64,000 nucleotides of DNA from Saposhnikovia divaricata (taxonomy: Eukaryota > Streptophyta > Magnoliopsida > Apiales > Apiaceae). Positions 46,149 through 57,386 of this stretch are shown piece after piece; positions within the stretch are counted from its first letter, which is position 1; the number at the start of each line of letters is the position of its first letter. The notes beneath the pieces were generated by a model. That model did no database searches and was not told the DNA's origin. It saw nothing but the letters and a program-made list of their open reading frames with translations. Where the stretch lies: contig CM071594.1 of the NCBI GenBank assembly GCA_036435485.1, forward strand, positions 199,790,216 to 199,854,215. The letters run 5' to 3'. The position numbers and the translations under genes were made by a program.

Positions 46149-49100
46149 TCAAGTAGACGCCAAAACGGCGGAAACCTTATCGCGTTGAAACGACCCGCCA
46201 TAATAATGCTTCAACCGCTGTCCATTCACTTTAAAAGCATGATCCGGTGTTGTTTCATAAATTTCAATAGCTCCGTGTGGATACACCGTCTTAACAATAA
46301 ATGGACCCGACCACCTCGACTTGAGTTTTCCCGGAAAAAGCTTGAGGCGAGAATTAAATAGCAACACCTGTTGACCTGGCAAAAATGCTTTTGGTACCAA
46401 CCGTTTATCATGCCACCTCTTAACCTTCTCCTTATACATCTTGTTATTTTCGTAAGCTTGCTCACGAAATTCCTCAAGTTCATTCAACTGAAGCAACCGC
46501 TTTGCACCCGCAGCCGTGATATCTAAATTCAATTTCTTCAACGCCCAATATGCTTTATGTTCCAACTCTGCAGGCAAATGACATGCTTTCCCATAAACTA
46601 ACTGAAACGGAGACATACCTAGAGGAGTTTTGTAGGCAGTTCTATACGCCCACACAGCTTCATCCAACTTCAATGACCAATCCTTACGAGACGGATTCAC
46701 CACTTTCTCTAGAATTCTCTTGATCTCCCTGTTAGAAACTTCAGCTTGGCCATTCGTTTGAGGGTGATAAGCAGTGGCAACACGATGCGTCACATTATAT
46801 TTCGCCATCAACGTAGTAAACTGGCGATTGCAAAAGTGAGTTCCCTCATCACTTATTATAGCACGTGGAGTTCCGAAACGCGTAAAAATTTGCTTATGCA
46901 AGAAATTCAATACCACCTTTGCATCATTGGTCGGCAACGCCTTAACCTCGACCCATTTAGACACGTAATCCACAGCTAGCAAGATGTACTGATTGTTGCA
47001 TGATGAGACAAAAGGTCCCATGAAGTCAATCCCCCAGACATCGAAGATCTCTACCTCAAGAAGCATGTTAAGAGGCATCTCGTTCCTTCTAGAAATATTG
47101 CCAACCCTTTGACAACGATCACATCTCAACACGAACTGATGAGCATCCTTAAACAAGGAAGGCCAATAGAAACCTGCTTGAAGCACACGAGCCGCTGTCT
47201 TTTCTCCACCATAATGACCACCATAAACAGTTGAGTGGCAATCTCGCAACACACCCTCCGTCTCACTATACGGAATACATCGTCTGATCATCTGATCTGC
47301 TCCTTGTCTAAATAGAAACGGTTCATCCCAATGGTACCACTTCACATCATGTAGAAACTTCTTCCTTTGAGCACTCGAAAGATTTGGAGGAATAACATTG
47401 CTAACCAAATAGTTTACATAATCTGCAAACCATGGCTCTTCATCTTGCACTGCAAACAGCTGCTCATCTGGAAAAGATTCATTAATAAGAGATTTGTTAT
47501 GCAATTCCTTACCGTGGTCCTCTAAGCGTGAGAGATGATCCGCTACTTGATTTTCCGTGCCTTTCCTATCCTTGATTTCCACATCAAATTCTTGCAAAAG
47601 AAGCACCCAACGAATCAATCTAGGCTTGGAATCCTTCTTCGACATAAGATATCGGATTGCAGCATGATCAGTATACACAATCACCTTCGTACCAAGCAGA
47701 TAAGACCTGAATTTCTCGAAACCATAGACAACTGCTAGCAACTCCTTCTCCGTAGTAGTGTAGTTTAGCTGTGCATCATTGAGGGTTTTACTAGCATAGT
47801 AAACCACATGAAAAATTTTATCCTTCCTTTGACCAAGCACAGCTCCAACAGCATAGTCACTAGCATCACACATAAGTTCAAACGGCTCCTCCCAATTAGG
47901 TGCGGTAATGACTGGTGTAGTAGTCAACTTCTTCTTCAAGAGCTCAAAAGCTGCAAGACACTCATCATCAAACTTGAAAGGAACATCCTTCTCCAAGAGA
48001 TTGCACAAGGGTTTAGAAATTTTTGAGAAGTCTTTGATGAATCGCCGATAGAAACCCGCATGACCAAGAAAACTGCGAATTCCTTTTACAGAGATAGGTG
48101 GAGGAAGATTTTCGATTGTTTCCACCTTAGCCCTATCCACCTCAAGTCCTCTACCAGATACCTTGTGCCCAAGAATAATTCCCTCTTGCACCATGAAGTG
48201 ACACTTCTCCCAATTAAGCACCAGGTTAGTCTCCACACAACGTTTCAAAACCAAGCCAAGATTATGCAAGCACTCGTCATATGAAGTACCAAAAACTGAG
48301 AAGTCATCCATGAAGACCTCCACATTTGAGCCAATCATGTCTGAGAAAATAGCCATCATGCACCTTTGAAAAGTGGCGGGAGCACCACAAAGTCCGAAAG
48401 AAACCCGTCGGAAAGCAAAGGTACCAAAAGGACATGTGAATGTGGTTTTCTCTTGATCTTCCGGAGCAATGCAAATCTGATTGTAGCCTGAATAACCATC
48501 AAGGAGGCAATAATACTCATGTCCCGCCAACCTATCTAGCATCTGATCAATGAATGGCAGAGGAAAGTGATCTTTTCTCGTGGCTTTGTTGAGCTTCCTA
48601 TAGTCCATACAAACTCTCCACCCCGTGACTGTTCGAGTAGGGATGAGCTCATTCTTTTCATTAGCAACAACTGTCATGCCTCCTTTCTTTGGCACACATT
48701 GAACCGGGCTCACCCAAGAACTGTCTGAGATAGGATATATAATACCCGCATCCAGCCACTTTAGAATTTCCTTCTTCACCACCTCTTTCATAATCGGATT
48801 AAGTCTCCGCTGATGCTCAACAGTAGGCTTAGCTCCCTCCTCTAGCAGAATTTTATGTATGCAATAAGAAGGGCTGATTCCCTTGATATCTGCTATAGTC
48901 CAACCAATTGCTGACTTGAATTCCCTCAAAATTCGCAAAAGCTTTTCTTCCGCACTGGCTGACAAGTTAGAGGCAATAATAACAGGTAATGTAGATGCAT
49001 CACCAAGAAAAACATACCGCAAGTGTTCCGGAAGTGGTTTGAGTTCAAGTGTGGGAGCTTCCTCAATAGATGGTTTCAGGCGCCCCTCTGAATTTTTCCG

Positions 49101-51554
49101 TTCTCCTAACCCAAGAGATTCAAAAGGCAAATCAAATCTCCTTTTCCAAGGGGCTGAATTTAGCTGCTGAAGTTGCTCGGCTAATTCCTCATCTTCAAAA
49201 TCAGAGTCACCAACTAAAACTTTTTCCAAAGAGTCTGACTTAAGCAACTTCTCCACTTCCATAGTAACTGCAGAATCAACCCAATCCACCTTCAAACATT
49301 CTTCTTCATCTGAGGGAAGTTTCATTGCATTAAAAACATTGAAAGTGACATTCTGGTCTTGCACCCTCATAGTGAGCTCCCCTTTCTGCACATCAATCAA
49401 AGTCTTTCCCGTAGCCAAGAATGGTCTTCCCAAGATTATGGGAATCTTCTTATCTTCCTCGAAATCCAAGATAACAAAATCAGCAGGAAATATGAGTTTG
49501 TCAACTTTCACCAACACATCCTCCACTATGCCTCTAGGATATGTAACTGAACGATCAGCCAACTGCAAAGAGATGTTGGTAGGCTTTGGTTCCGGTAGAC
49601 CAAGTTGCATATAGACTGACAAGGGCATGAGATTGATGCTAGCTCCCAAGTCACACAAGCACTTCGCAAAAGACAAATTACCAATAGTGCATGGAATAGT
49701 AAAGCTACCAGGATCCTTTAGTTTTGGAGGCAATTTCTGTTGCAGCACAGCACTGCATTCTTCCGTTAGAGCAACGGTCTCTAATTCCTCAAGCTTCAAC
49801 TTACGAGAAAGAATTCCCTTCATGAACTTGGCATAGCTCGGCATCTGTTCAAGAGCTTCGGCAAAGGGAATGTTAATCTGCAACTTCTTGAACACCTCTA
49901 AGAACTTTGCAAATTTCTTATCCAACTGCTGCTTCTGGAGTCTTCTAGGATAAGGAGGAGGAGGATAAATCTGAGTGTTGTTCTTTGTAGACTGCTCCAC
50001 CGAATTTTTAACAGGTTCCTTGCTCTTCTCTACTTCATCACCTTGCTGATCAGCCATCAAATCAGGTTGAGCAATTTCGGGCACTGCAGATTTTTCACCC
50101 TGCTGATTCTGAATATCTTCATCTTCTTCTACTGCTGATTTAGGGCCTGCTATAACTTTTCCTGATCTCAAAGTCACAGCCTTCACCTGTTCCTTGCTAT
50201 CCCTCCTACCTGGGTTTGCTTCCGTATCACTAGGAAGAGTTCCTTGAGGCCTACTAAGTAAGGCACTTGCAATCTGTCCTATCTGAGTTTCCAAGAGCTT
50301 CTGACCAGCTTGTAGGTTCTTTAACGCTATCCACACATCATCTGATTTTTCATTAGAAGATTGCCCCGCATGAGCCTGGGGCTGTTGCTGCTGAAATCCC
50401 GGAGGTTGATATGATTGCTTTGGAGCATACTGCTGCTGATAACCTTGATTGAATGGCCTTGCTTGCTGCCCCTGAAACTGCTGATAGGGTTGCTGAGGTT
50501 GTTGAGCACCTTGGTTGTTGCTCCAGCTGAAATTAGGATGATTCCTGTTGCTTGGATGATAGGTGGCTGGTACTGGTGCAGCAGGTCTCTGAAAATTACT
50601 TACGAATTGTGCTGATTCAGAAGAGATAGCACACTGATTCGTCTCATGTGCGCCCGCACATAACTCACAAACACTAGCAACCTGCTGAACTCCATAATTA
50701 GCAAGAGAATCCACCTTCATCGAAAGAGCCTTCAACTGAGCTGCAATAGCTGAAGCTGTGTCAACTTCAAGAATACCTGCTACCTTACCTTGAGAAAGCC
50801 TCTGTGTTGGATTTTGATATTCGTTAGCAGCCATCATCTCAATAAGATCATATGCTTCCTCATAGCTCTTCGCCCATAGAGCACCACCAGATGCTGCATC
50901 TAGCAACGGCCTAGACTGTGCTCCCAACCCATTGTAGAAACCATTAATAACCATCCAATCAGGCATGCCATGATGAGGGCACCTTCGTAGCATCTCCTTA
51001 TAACGTTCCCAAGCCTCACACAAAGATTCGCCAGATTGCTGTTGAAATTGAGTTAACTGGTTCCTTATTGCTGCAGTTTTCGCCATAGGGAAGAATTTAG
51101 TAAGAAACTTCTGAGCAAGATCATCCCATGTAGTAATGGAACCAGCTGGTAGAGAGTGTAACCAGCCCTTAGCCTTATCCCTTAAGGAGAATGGGAAAAG
51201 CCTCAACTTGATAGCATCATCCGACACACCATTAAATTTGAAAGTGTCGCAGATCTCGATAAAGTCCCTGATGTGCATATTAGGATCCTCTGTCGAAGCA
51301 CCCCCAAACTGAACCGAATTCTGCACCATCTGAATTGTGCTCGGCTTGATCTCAAAGTTATTCGCTGCAATAGCTGGCCTGACAATACTAGATTGTATGT
51401 CAGTAATCTTCGGCTGCGAATAGTCCTTCAAAGCCTTAACTGCTGCTGGTAAGTCTGCCATCTCTACAGTAGTTTCAAATTCCTCTTTCTGATTATCTAC
51501 TACAAGACCGTCTTCTGCCAGTTTTTCCTTACGAGCCTGCAAACGTGTTCGCAT
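46149..51554 (-). CDS. Athila gag-pol polyprotein, intact
   Basis: A single frame of 1801 residues from ATG 51554. Gag occupies about residues 80-260 (MHIRDFIEICDTFKFNGVSD, KGWLHSLPAGSI, WERYKEMLRRCPHHGMPDW), followed by a Gln-rich linker. Aspartic protease lies near 635 (CDLGASINLMPLSVY). Reverse transcriptase spans about 960-1140, with MDYRKLNKATRKDHFPLPF and catalytic FMDDFSVFG near 1080. RNase H lies near 1230-1350 (CDASDYAVGAVLGQ, YTDHAAIRYL). Integrase has a zinc finger near 1455-1490 (GHYGGEKTAARVL, CDRCQR) and the catalytic core WGIDFMGPF near 1510, SDEGTHFCN near 1570 and NGQAEVSNREIKRILE near 1605. The C terminus has a chromatin-independent PF/Y-KxKSRWSGPF tail. No stop or frameshift is present, so the protein should be functional. 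Gag and pol are fused without a recoding site, as is usual for this lineage. Confidence 0.96.
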   Translation of the reverse strand: MRTRLQARKEKLAEDGLVVDNQKEEFETTVEMADLPAAVKALKDYSQPKITDIQSSIVRPAIAANNFEIKPSTIQMVQNSVQFGGASTEDPNMHIRDFIEICDTFKFNGVSDDAIKLRLFPFSLRDKAKGWLHSLPAGSITTWDDLAQKFLTKFFPMAKTAAIRNQLTQFQQQSGESLCEAWERYKEMLRRCPHHGMPDWMVINGFYNGLGAQSRPLLDAASGGALWAKSYEEAYDLIEMMAANEYQNPTQRLSQGKVAGILEVDTASAIAAQLKALSMKVDSLANYGVQQVASVCELCAGAHETNQCAISSESAQFVSNFQRPAAPVPATYHPSNRNHPNFSWSNNQGAQQPQQPYQQFQGQQARPFNQGYQQQYAPKQSYQPPGFQQQQPQAHAGQSSNEKSDDVWIALKNLQAGQKLLETQIGQIASALLSRPQGTLPSDTEANPGRRDSKEQVKAVTLRSGKVIAGPKSAVEEDEDIQNQQGEKSAVPEIAQPDLMADQQGDEVEKSKEPVKNSVEQSTKNNTQIYPPPPYPRRLQKQQLDKKFAKFLEVFKKLQINIPFAEALEQMPSYAKFMKGILSRKLKLEELETVALTEECSAVLQQKLPPKLKDPGSFTIPCTIGNLSFAKCLCDLGASINLMPLSVYMQLGLPEPKPTNISLQLADRSVTYPRGIVEDVLVKVDKLIFPADFVILDFEEDKKIPIILGRPFLATGKTLIDVQKGELTMRVQDQNVTFNVFNAMKLPSDEEECLKVDWVDSAVTMEVEKLLKSDSLEKVLVGDSDFEDEELAEQLQQLNSAPWKRRFDLPFESLGLGERKNSEGRLKPSIEEAPTLELKPLPEHLRYVFLGDASTLPVIIASNLSASAEEKLLRILREFKSAIGWTIADIKGISPSYCIHKILLEEGAKPTVEHQRRLNPIMKEVVKKEILKWLDAGIIYPISDSSWVSPVQCVPKKGGMTVVANEKNELIPTRTVTGWRVCMDYRKLNKATRKDHFPLPFIDQMLDRLAGHEYYCLLDGYSGYNQICIAPEDQEKTTFTCPFGTFAFRRVSFGLCGAPATFQRCMMAIFSDMIGSNVEVFMDDFSVFGTSYDECLHNLGLVLKRCVETNLVLNWEKCHFMVQEGIILGHKVSGRGLEVDRAKVETIENLPPPISVKGIRSFLGHAGFYRRFIKDFSKISKPLCNLLEKDVPFKFDDECLAAFELLKKKLTTTPVITAPNWEEPFELMCDASDYAVGAVLGQRKDKIFHVVYYASKTLNDAQLNYTTTEKELLAVVYGFEKFRSYLLGTKVIVYTDHAAIRYLMSKKDSKPRLIRWVLLLQEFDVEIKDRKGTENQVADHLSRLEDHGKELHNKSLINESFPDEQLFAVQDEEPWFADYVNYLVSNVIPPNLSSAQRKKFLHDVKWYHWDEPFLFRQGADQMIRRCIPYSETEGVLRDCHSTVYGGHYGGEKTAARVLQAGFYWPSLFKDAHQFVLRCDRCQRVGNISRRNEMPLNMLLEVEIFDVWGIDFMGPFVSSCNNQYILLAVDYVSKWVEVKALPTNDAKVVLNFLHKQIFTRFGTPRAIISDEGTHFCNRQFTTLMAKYNVTHRVATAYHPQTNGQAEVSNREIKRILEKVVNPSRKDWSLKLDEAVWAYRTAYKTPLGMSPFQLVYGKACHLPAELEHKAYWALKKLNLDITAAGAKRLLQLNELEEFREQAYENNKMYKEKVKRWHDKRLVPKAFLPGQQVLLFNSRLKLFPGKLKSRWSGPFIVKTVYPHGAIEIYETTPDHAFKVNGQRLKHYYGGSFQRDKVSAVLAST

Positions 51555-51667
51555 ACACGTTCAAGTACCTGAAAACACCACGAAACAAACAACTAAGTAA
51601 GAAATCCGAGTCAGTGAACGCTAACGACCACTGATGACAAGCACATAAACTAAACAAAACACCGATG

Positions 51668-51686
51668 ATCCCCGGCAGCGGCGCCA
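51668..51686 (-). other. Athila primer-binding site (tRNA-Asp type)
   Basis: The minus strand reads TGGCGCCGCTGCCGGGGAT, six bases from the end of the 5' LTR. It matches the 3' end of plant tRNA-Asp except for one base, the primer used by Athila elements. Confidence 0.85.
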
Positions 51687-51692
51687 AAAACT

Positions 51693-53162
51693 TGTTAGCA
51701 CAAAATTACGCAAGCGCACGTAGTCACAAGTAATATAATTAAAGTTCGTTCCGCAGAGATCTGGTTAAGTTTCAATCAGTAAATATGCCTATGCAACAAT
51801 GTTTAGTTTTAATCCACTGCTAAGACAAATAACAATTTTGGTTTTGAGTAACTAAATTAAACTAGGATGCAAATTTTAAACTAAGAATTTAATTAACTAA
51901 TGAGATTGAATTCGAATTACTAATATGAGAATAAACATGGGATCCCAACTTCATTAAATACTTCCCTTAGATCTGACGCCTTTAATCTCTATATGCAATG
52001 ATTTTGATATCTGATCGGATAACACGAAACCAGTATACGCTACCTGTCAGCATACGCATACCAAACTAAACATACATCCACAAAAGAGATAGAAGATGAT
52101 TAGACACCAATTATGCTTAGACCCTATATGTCTATAGAATTTGAAAACATAACGGTTGAAGAACAGGTTATCCATTAAGATCACATAGGGTAGTATAAGT
52201 ATTTTCATCTCACACCACAAATCATATTGACAATCAATTATGAACCTATGCTAGCATGGCAAGTTCTAAATCTCAAGATCCACTTTCACTTCACAAGAGA
52301 TTAACAATTCAATTTAGATGTTAGCTACGCATCTAAAAGCATTAAGATTAACCATACGAGGATATCAAATTCACATCACACACAGATCTTTACAGCATCA
52401 AGATACTAAGTTTCATAAATAACTCCGTTAGAATCCCATGACAACGTTTAGCCCATAATTGAACTATTCATCGTCATGGGATTTGATGAAAACATAATAA
52501 TTAACAAGATATGAAAGAAAGAAACAATAATATTAATAAAAACAAGAGTTGAGAAAACAAATCTATATCCAAAGTATACAGAAGATGAAGTAGATCTAGA
52601 TCTTTGCTTGTCACCGAGCTTGAATCCTTCTCCACTTTGCTCTCTTGCAGTTTTACGTTATAATACTAATAATCTAATACAAATTACAAGGTATGATGTG
52701 TTTATATAGGCACTACAAGTCTTGCCCAACAAGAAAATACAAAAACAGAATTATAATAGAATTTCTGCAAGATACGTTTCCTAATTTGATTCTGTTTTGT
52801 AAGGAAATTTCGTGGCTGACTTTTCTTCAAATTTTCTGGAACGCTCCCCACGTAATTGGGCTTCTGGACTATCTTAGAATGATAGAAAATCTCGTTATCT
52901 TCGCGTGGACTGCTTACGGGCCTAAAACGGACTTCTAGAACTCAAGATATGGCCAAAACAATGTAAACTGCGCAACCCTTCTCGAAAATCCGAATTTTAA
53001 TCAATTAATTCCCAAAAAATTATAAAAGCATCCACTTTAGTCAACATTCTCGTAATCCTGCACAACTAAGCAAAACACATCAAATCTACAACAACTTAAG
53101 CCCAAGACAATCAATTTAAGCCGAAATTAAGCGATCCAAGTGGATATAAAATCCACTTATCA
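51693..53162 (-). repeat. Athila 5' LTR
   Basis: This is the 1470-bp LTR at the 5' end in coding orientation. It contains the promoter and start of the genomic RNA, and is nearly identical to 41110-42579. Confidence 0.96.
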
Positions 53163-53167
53163 GTCTT

Positions 53168-55104
53168 GCTTTGTTTCTTATCACAATGCCATCTTCATCT
53201 AGTTTGTTTCTGAATACCCATCTTGTGTCCACCACTTTTCTATCTTTAGGTCTGGGTACCAGCTTCCATACTTCTAGTTGCTTAAATTGATTGAGTTCAT
53301 CTTGCATAGCAATCACCCAATCAGGATCAGATAGAGCTTCTTCTACTTTCTTAGGTTCCATGACAGACAAGAACCCAGAATAGTTACATTGATTCTGATA
53401 AGCTCATCTTGTTTTCACGCCAACATCTGGATCACCAAGAATCAGCTCAAAAGGATGAGCTCTATTCCAAACAGTTTGTCTGGGAAGAATTGATCTTGAT
53501 GATTCGCCTTGATCTTCAATATGATGTTGAGTATGACTTGTTGACCCTTCATTATCTCCCCCTGAGTTGTTGCTAGTTTGACTTATTGATGGTTCAAGAG
53601 TATCAGTGGTGTCTTGAAAATTATCATTGTTTTCACCAACATCACCTTGATCATTACCACCAACATTTGGATTATTATTATCAGCAACAACGTCAGGTTG
53701 ATTGTCATCATCTGAATCTGAGTCTGACATATCATCAAACTTAAGCTTTTCAGATGGATCTTCATTTTGGATACTTGGGAGTTTTGTGTCATCAAATGTA
53801 ACATTGACACTTTCCATAGTTTTCTGTTGATCAATAAGATACACCTTGTAAGCTCTTCTAGTATAACCAATAAATATTGCTTCATGTGCTTTTTCTTCAA
53901 ATTTACCACCTTGATCATCTACTTCTTTCAGCACAAAGCATTTTGTCCCAAATACATGGAAGTACTTGAGAGTTGGTTTCTTGTCATGTAGAGCTTCATA
54001 TGGTGTCTTCATTAAGTCTTTATTGATAAGTGTTCGATTATGGGTATAGCATGCAGTGTTGACAGCTTCAGCCCAAAAGCTCAATGGAAGCCTTGATTCA
54101 CTTAGCATAGTACGTGCAGCTTCAATCAAGGTTCTGTTCTTTCTTTCAACTACCCCATTTTGCTGAGGAGTTCTGGGAGCCGAGTACTGTCTAGTTATAC
54201 CCTTTTCAGTGCAAAAGTCATTCAGAACTGCATTCTTGAATTCAGTTCCGTTGTCTGACCTTATAGCTCTTACTGGACGATTAGAGTCCAGCTCAATTAA
54301 CTTAATGTGATCAACTACCAGTTGTGGAGTTTCATCTTTTGAGTTCAGAAATAGTACCCATGTGAATTTTGAGAAAGCATCAACAATCACTAGAGCATAT
54401 CTTTTTCTTGACATGGACATCACACTAACTGGACCAAACAAATCCATATGGAGAAGTTGTAATGGTTCAGTTATTGATGATGTGTTAATGCTCCTGTGAG
54501 TTGCCCTTTTTAACTTTCCTTTTTGACAAGCATCACATAGACCTTCCTGAGTAAATTCAATCGAAGGTAAACCTCTCACCAATTCTCTTTTAACTAGAGA
54601 ATTCATTGTTTTAAAGTTTAGGTGAGAAAGTTTCTTGTGCCATAAGCAACTTTCATCAGTGGATGCCTTTGAATAAAAACATCTAATTTCTTCTGTGCTT
54701 CCAGAGTTCATATTGGCTATGTACAAGTTTCCTTTTCTTACTCCAGTCAACTGCGGCCTTTCATTTCTCTTGTGTGATATTAGACAATTCTTCTTGTTGA
54801 AATGAACTTCATAACCTTTATCACAGAATTGACTAATACTGAGCAAATTGTGCTCAAGGCCGTTCACAAAAGAGACATCTTCAACGATAACATTTCCAGC
54901 TTCTAATCTGCCATATCCATCAGTTTTACCTTTGCTGTTATCTCCAAAGGTAACGACTGGGCCGGCCTTCTCCACTACATTTGTCAGCAGGGCTCTATCT
55001 CCGGTCATATGCCTTGAACATCCACTGTCCAGAATCCACATGACTCGTTCAACCTGTTTTAAACCCTGCAATGACAAATTGGTTAGACTTTCTTCGGAAC
55101 CCAA
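53168..55104 (-). pseudogene. Sirevirus pol, 5' part: protease, integrase and start of RT
   Basis: The pol frame starts in the last codons of gag, about 22 bases of overlap and in the -1 frame. Protease: WILDSGCSRHMTG at the start. Integrase: the HHCC zinc finger HKKLSHLNFKTMNSL ... CDACQKGK, then the catalytic core LHMDLFGPV, IRSDNGTEFKN and QQNGVVERKNRTLIEAA. An Asp/Asn-rich linker follows. TGA at 53404-53406 interrupts the frame, which then continues as FLSVMEPKKVEEALSDPDWV and VVDTRWVFRNKLDEDG until it is cut by the Athila insertion at 53167. The stop and the insertion make pol non-functional here. Confidence 0.93.
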
Positions 55105-57386
55105 ATTTGATTGGGTCCGGAGTACTTAAAGAATTGGCCTTTATCAAGCAAAGCAACACTTTTTATTTTAACAACATTTTTTTCAGGTACTGGACATTTA
55201 ACCCTGTAAACAGCTTTAACTTGTTTTGGTTTTAGCTTGGGTAACCATGTCTTCACCATATCCTGAGAAGGACTTGGAGTCCTAGTCTTAGAATTAGGTG
55301 GTGTTACAGTCCTGGATCTAACATGTTTATTTCTGCTCATATGCTGTCTAGGAACATTCTTATCAACACATGCATGATTACCGTTAAAGTAAGCAGACAT
55401 TATATTAAAAGCACAAAACATGCAATTAACAGCATTGCATTTCTTATGAGCAGTATCAATAACAGGAATAGCATGCATGGTAGATATGTTGTTGCATTTA
55501 TTCATGTTGTTACTTCTACTACTAGTTTTCAAGGAACTAATAGACTCACCAACTCTTTCTGTTTTCTTAAACACAGACTTTCTATCTTCATCATTTTTAA
55601 TAACTTGATTACTTTCTAAGACTACGCCATTAGCTAAATCCTCAATGCGCATCTCTTCCTTAATGATTAAAGATGTTGTATCCAAAGGTTCTGCTATGGA
55701 TGTCTTAAAGAGTGGGTTATTAACACCCTTAAGCACTATTGGTATACCCCTTTCTACAGCACTGACACGATTAGGGGTAATAATGCTTTTTTGTCCAATA
55801 GCTTCATTATAATCAAACCCAATTCCTACGGTTTGATTAATAGCTTGTTGGTTAAACAATTCTTTAGCCACTTTACATGAATTAGAAGTAGCACTAACCC
55901 TTATTTCTAGCTCAGCTATTGTTTCACGTTGTTGAACCACTATCAACGCTAGAGACCTCTCAAGTTCTTTTAGAATTCTTATTTCTGATTTTTGTTTATC
56001 ATGGCAATTTTGTACATCGTGTAATTCTGATAATTGTTTTCTAAGATCTGCATTTAACAAATTGATCCTTTCAATCTCTCTATTAGCATAACCTAGTGAA
56101 TCACTAAGTTGATAAATATATTGACTTTCAGAACATGATACCTCAGATGAAGTACCACTGGAATTATCAGATTTTGCCATCAGGGCAAGATTGCCAAACT
56201 CTTCTTCTTCAGAGTCTGTATCATCCCAACTCTTTCCAGCAGCCACATAGGCTTTACCTGTCTTCTTCTTCTCAGATCCAAAGTCTTTTCTTTGGTTTTG
56301 TTTAGGCTTCTGACATTCAGTAGCGAAATGTCCAAGTTCATTACAGTTGTAGCATCTAATTTTACTTCTTTCAACTGTTCCAGTTTTGTAACCTCCTCTG
56401 TTACTTGAGGATGAAGAACCTCCTCTTTGGAACCTGTTATAGTTAGATTTGTACCTGAACTTGGGATTCTTCTTGAATCTGAAGTTACTGAATTTCCTTA
56501 CCAACAAAGCCATGGACTCATCTTCCAACTGATCTAGCTCTTCTAACGAATAGAAGTCTCCTTCATCTGGACTAGCATTCGTTTGACCAACTTCAACTTC
56601 AAGCTTGCCACTGTCAACACTACAAGATTGAATAACCTTATCTTCCACTTCCTGTTTGTTCTTAACAATAAGAGTTGTAGAAGTATTAGCAACTCTTCCT
56701 TTTCCATAAATCTCCTTTTGTTGAGATTGTTCCAGTTCATAGGTTTTTAAAACGCCAAAGAGTCTTTCTACAGTAATTTCACTTAGATTCCTCGACTCTC
56801 TGATAGCTGTAATCCTATGTTCTAGATGAACAGGCATTGACAGTAGAAATTTTCTGTTGATCTCTTTCTGAGTGTAGTACTTGCCATGCATCTGTAAATT
56901 GTTGACAAGTTTGTTATATCTTTCGAACACATCTTGAATACTTTCATTGGATGCTGATCGAAAGTGTTCATACTCAGATGTCAGAATTTCTAGTCGATTC
57001 TCCCTAACTTCCTCTGTTCCTTCATTCACAGTTTCAATGGTTTCCCACATTTGCTTTGCAGTCTTGCAGTTAATCACATGACTGTACATTACAGAGTCTA
57101 GAGAATCTATTAAGATCAGTCTTAAATTAATGTCAAGTCCAGCTTCCTCTCTTTCAACAAGAGTGTATTCAGAAGAATCATCTTGTACAAACCTTGCAGG
57201 GGCAACAACTTTTCCATCAGTGACAACTTCAGGAATTAATCCAAAAGGTATTATTGGTCCTTCTGATAAGAGTTTCATGTATTTAGGATTTGCAACCTCT
57301 AGGAACATTAACATTTTGTTCTTCCACATATCATAACTGTTTTTGTCATATATGGGAATTTTCACAGTTCCAACTTTAGAAGACAT
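55083..57386 (-). CDS. Sirevirus gag, intact
   Basis: This 767-residue frame starts at ATG 57386 (MSSKVGTVKIPIYDKNSYD). The N-terminal ~250 residues are a copia gag (WKNKMLMFLEV, MWETIETVNEGTEEVRENR, ESIQDVFERYNKLVNNL). A CCHC zinc knuckle lies near residue 345 (CYNCNELGHFATEC), preceded by an Arg/Ser/Gly-rich stretch. A coiled-coil-like part follows at about 430-510. The end PNQIWVPKKV is typical of Sirevirus gag just before protease. This gag is long, as usual for Sireviruses. No internal stop. It encodes the particle protein that packages the RNA. Confidence 0.93.
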   Translation of the reverse strand: MSSKVGTVKIPIYDKNSYDMWKNKMLMFLEVANPKYMKLLSEGPIIPFGLIPEVVTDGKVVAPARFVQDDSSEYTLVEREEAGLDINLRLILIDSLDSVMYSHVINCKTAKQMWETIETVNEGTEEVRENRLEILTSEYEHFRSASNESIQDVFERYNKLVNNLQMHGKYYTQKEINRKFLLSMPVHLEHRITAIRESRNLSEITVERLFGVLKTYELEQSQQKEIYGKGRVANTSTTLIVKNKQEVEDKVIQSCSVDSGKLEVEVGQTNASPDEGDFYSLEELDQLEDESMALLVRKFSNFRFKKNPKFRYKSNYNRFQRGGSSSSSNRGGYKTGTVERSKIRCYNCNELGHFATECQKPKQNQRKDFGSEKKKTGKAYVAAGKSWDDTDSEEEEFGNLALMAKSDNSSGTSSEVSCSESQYIYQLSDSLGYANREIERINLLNADLRKQLSELHDVQNCHDKQKSEIRILKELERSLALIVVQQRETIAELEIRVSATSNSCKVAKELFNQQAINQTVGIGFDYNEAIGQKSIITPNRVSAVERGIPIVLKGVNNPLFKTSIAEPLDTTSLIIKEEMRIEDLANGVVLESNQVIKNDEDRKSVFKKTERVGESISSLKTSSRSNNMNKCNNISTMHAIPVIDTAHKKCNAVNCMFCAFNIMSAYFNGNHACVDKNVPRQHMSRNKHVRSRTVTPPNSKTRTPSPSQDMVKTWLPKLKPKQVKAVYRVKCPVPEKNVVKIKSVALLDKGQFFKYSGPNQIWVPKKV

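Larger units (their letters stand above)
41110..53162 (-). mobile_element. Layer 4: complete, apparently intact Athila-type Ty3/gypsy retrotransposon
   Basis: Two 1470-bp LTRs (41110-42579 and 51693-53162), TGTTAGC...CTTATCA, are flanked by the duplication GTCTT (41105-41109 and 53163-53167) inside the Sirevirus pol gene. On the minus strand the order is 5' LTR, tRNA-Asp-type primer site, a single uninterrupted 1801-codon gag-pol, GC-repeat spacer, intact 395-codon third ORF, long 3' UTR, polypurine tract and 3' LTR. By eye I found only two base differences between the LTRs, so insertion was very recent. It looks structurally competent. Confidence 0.97.
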
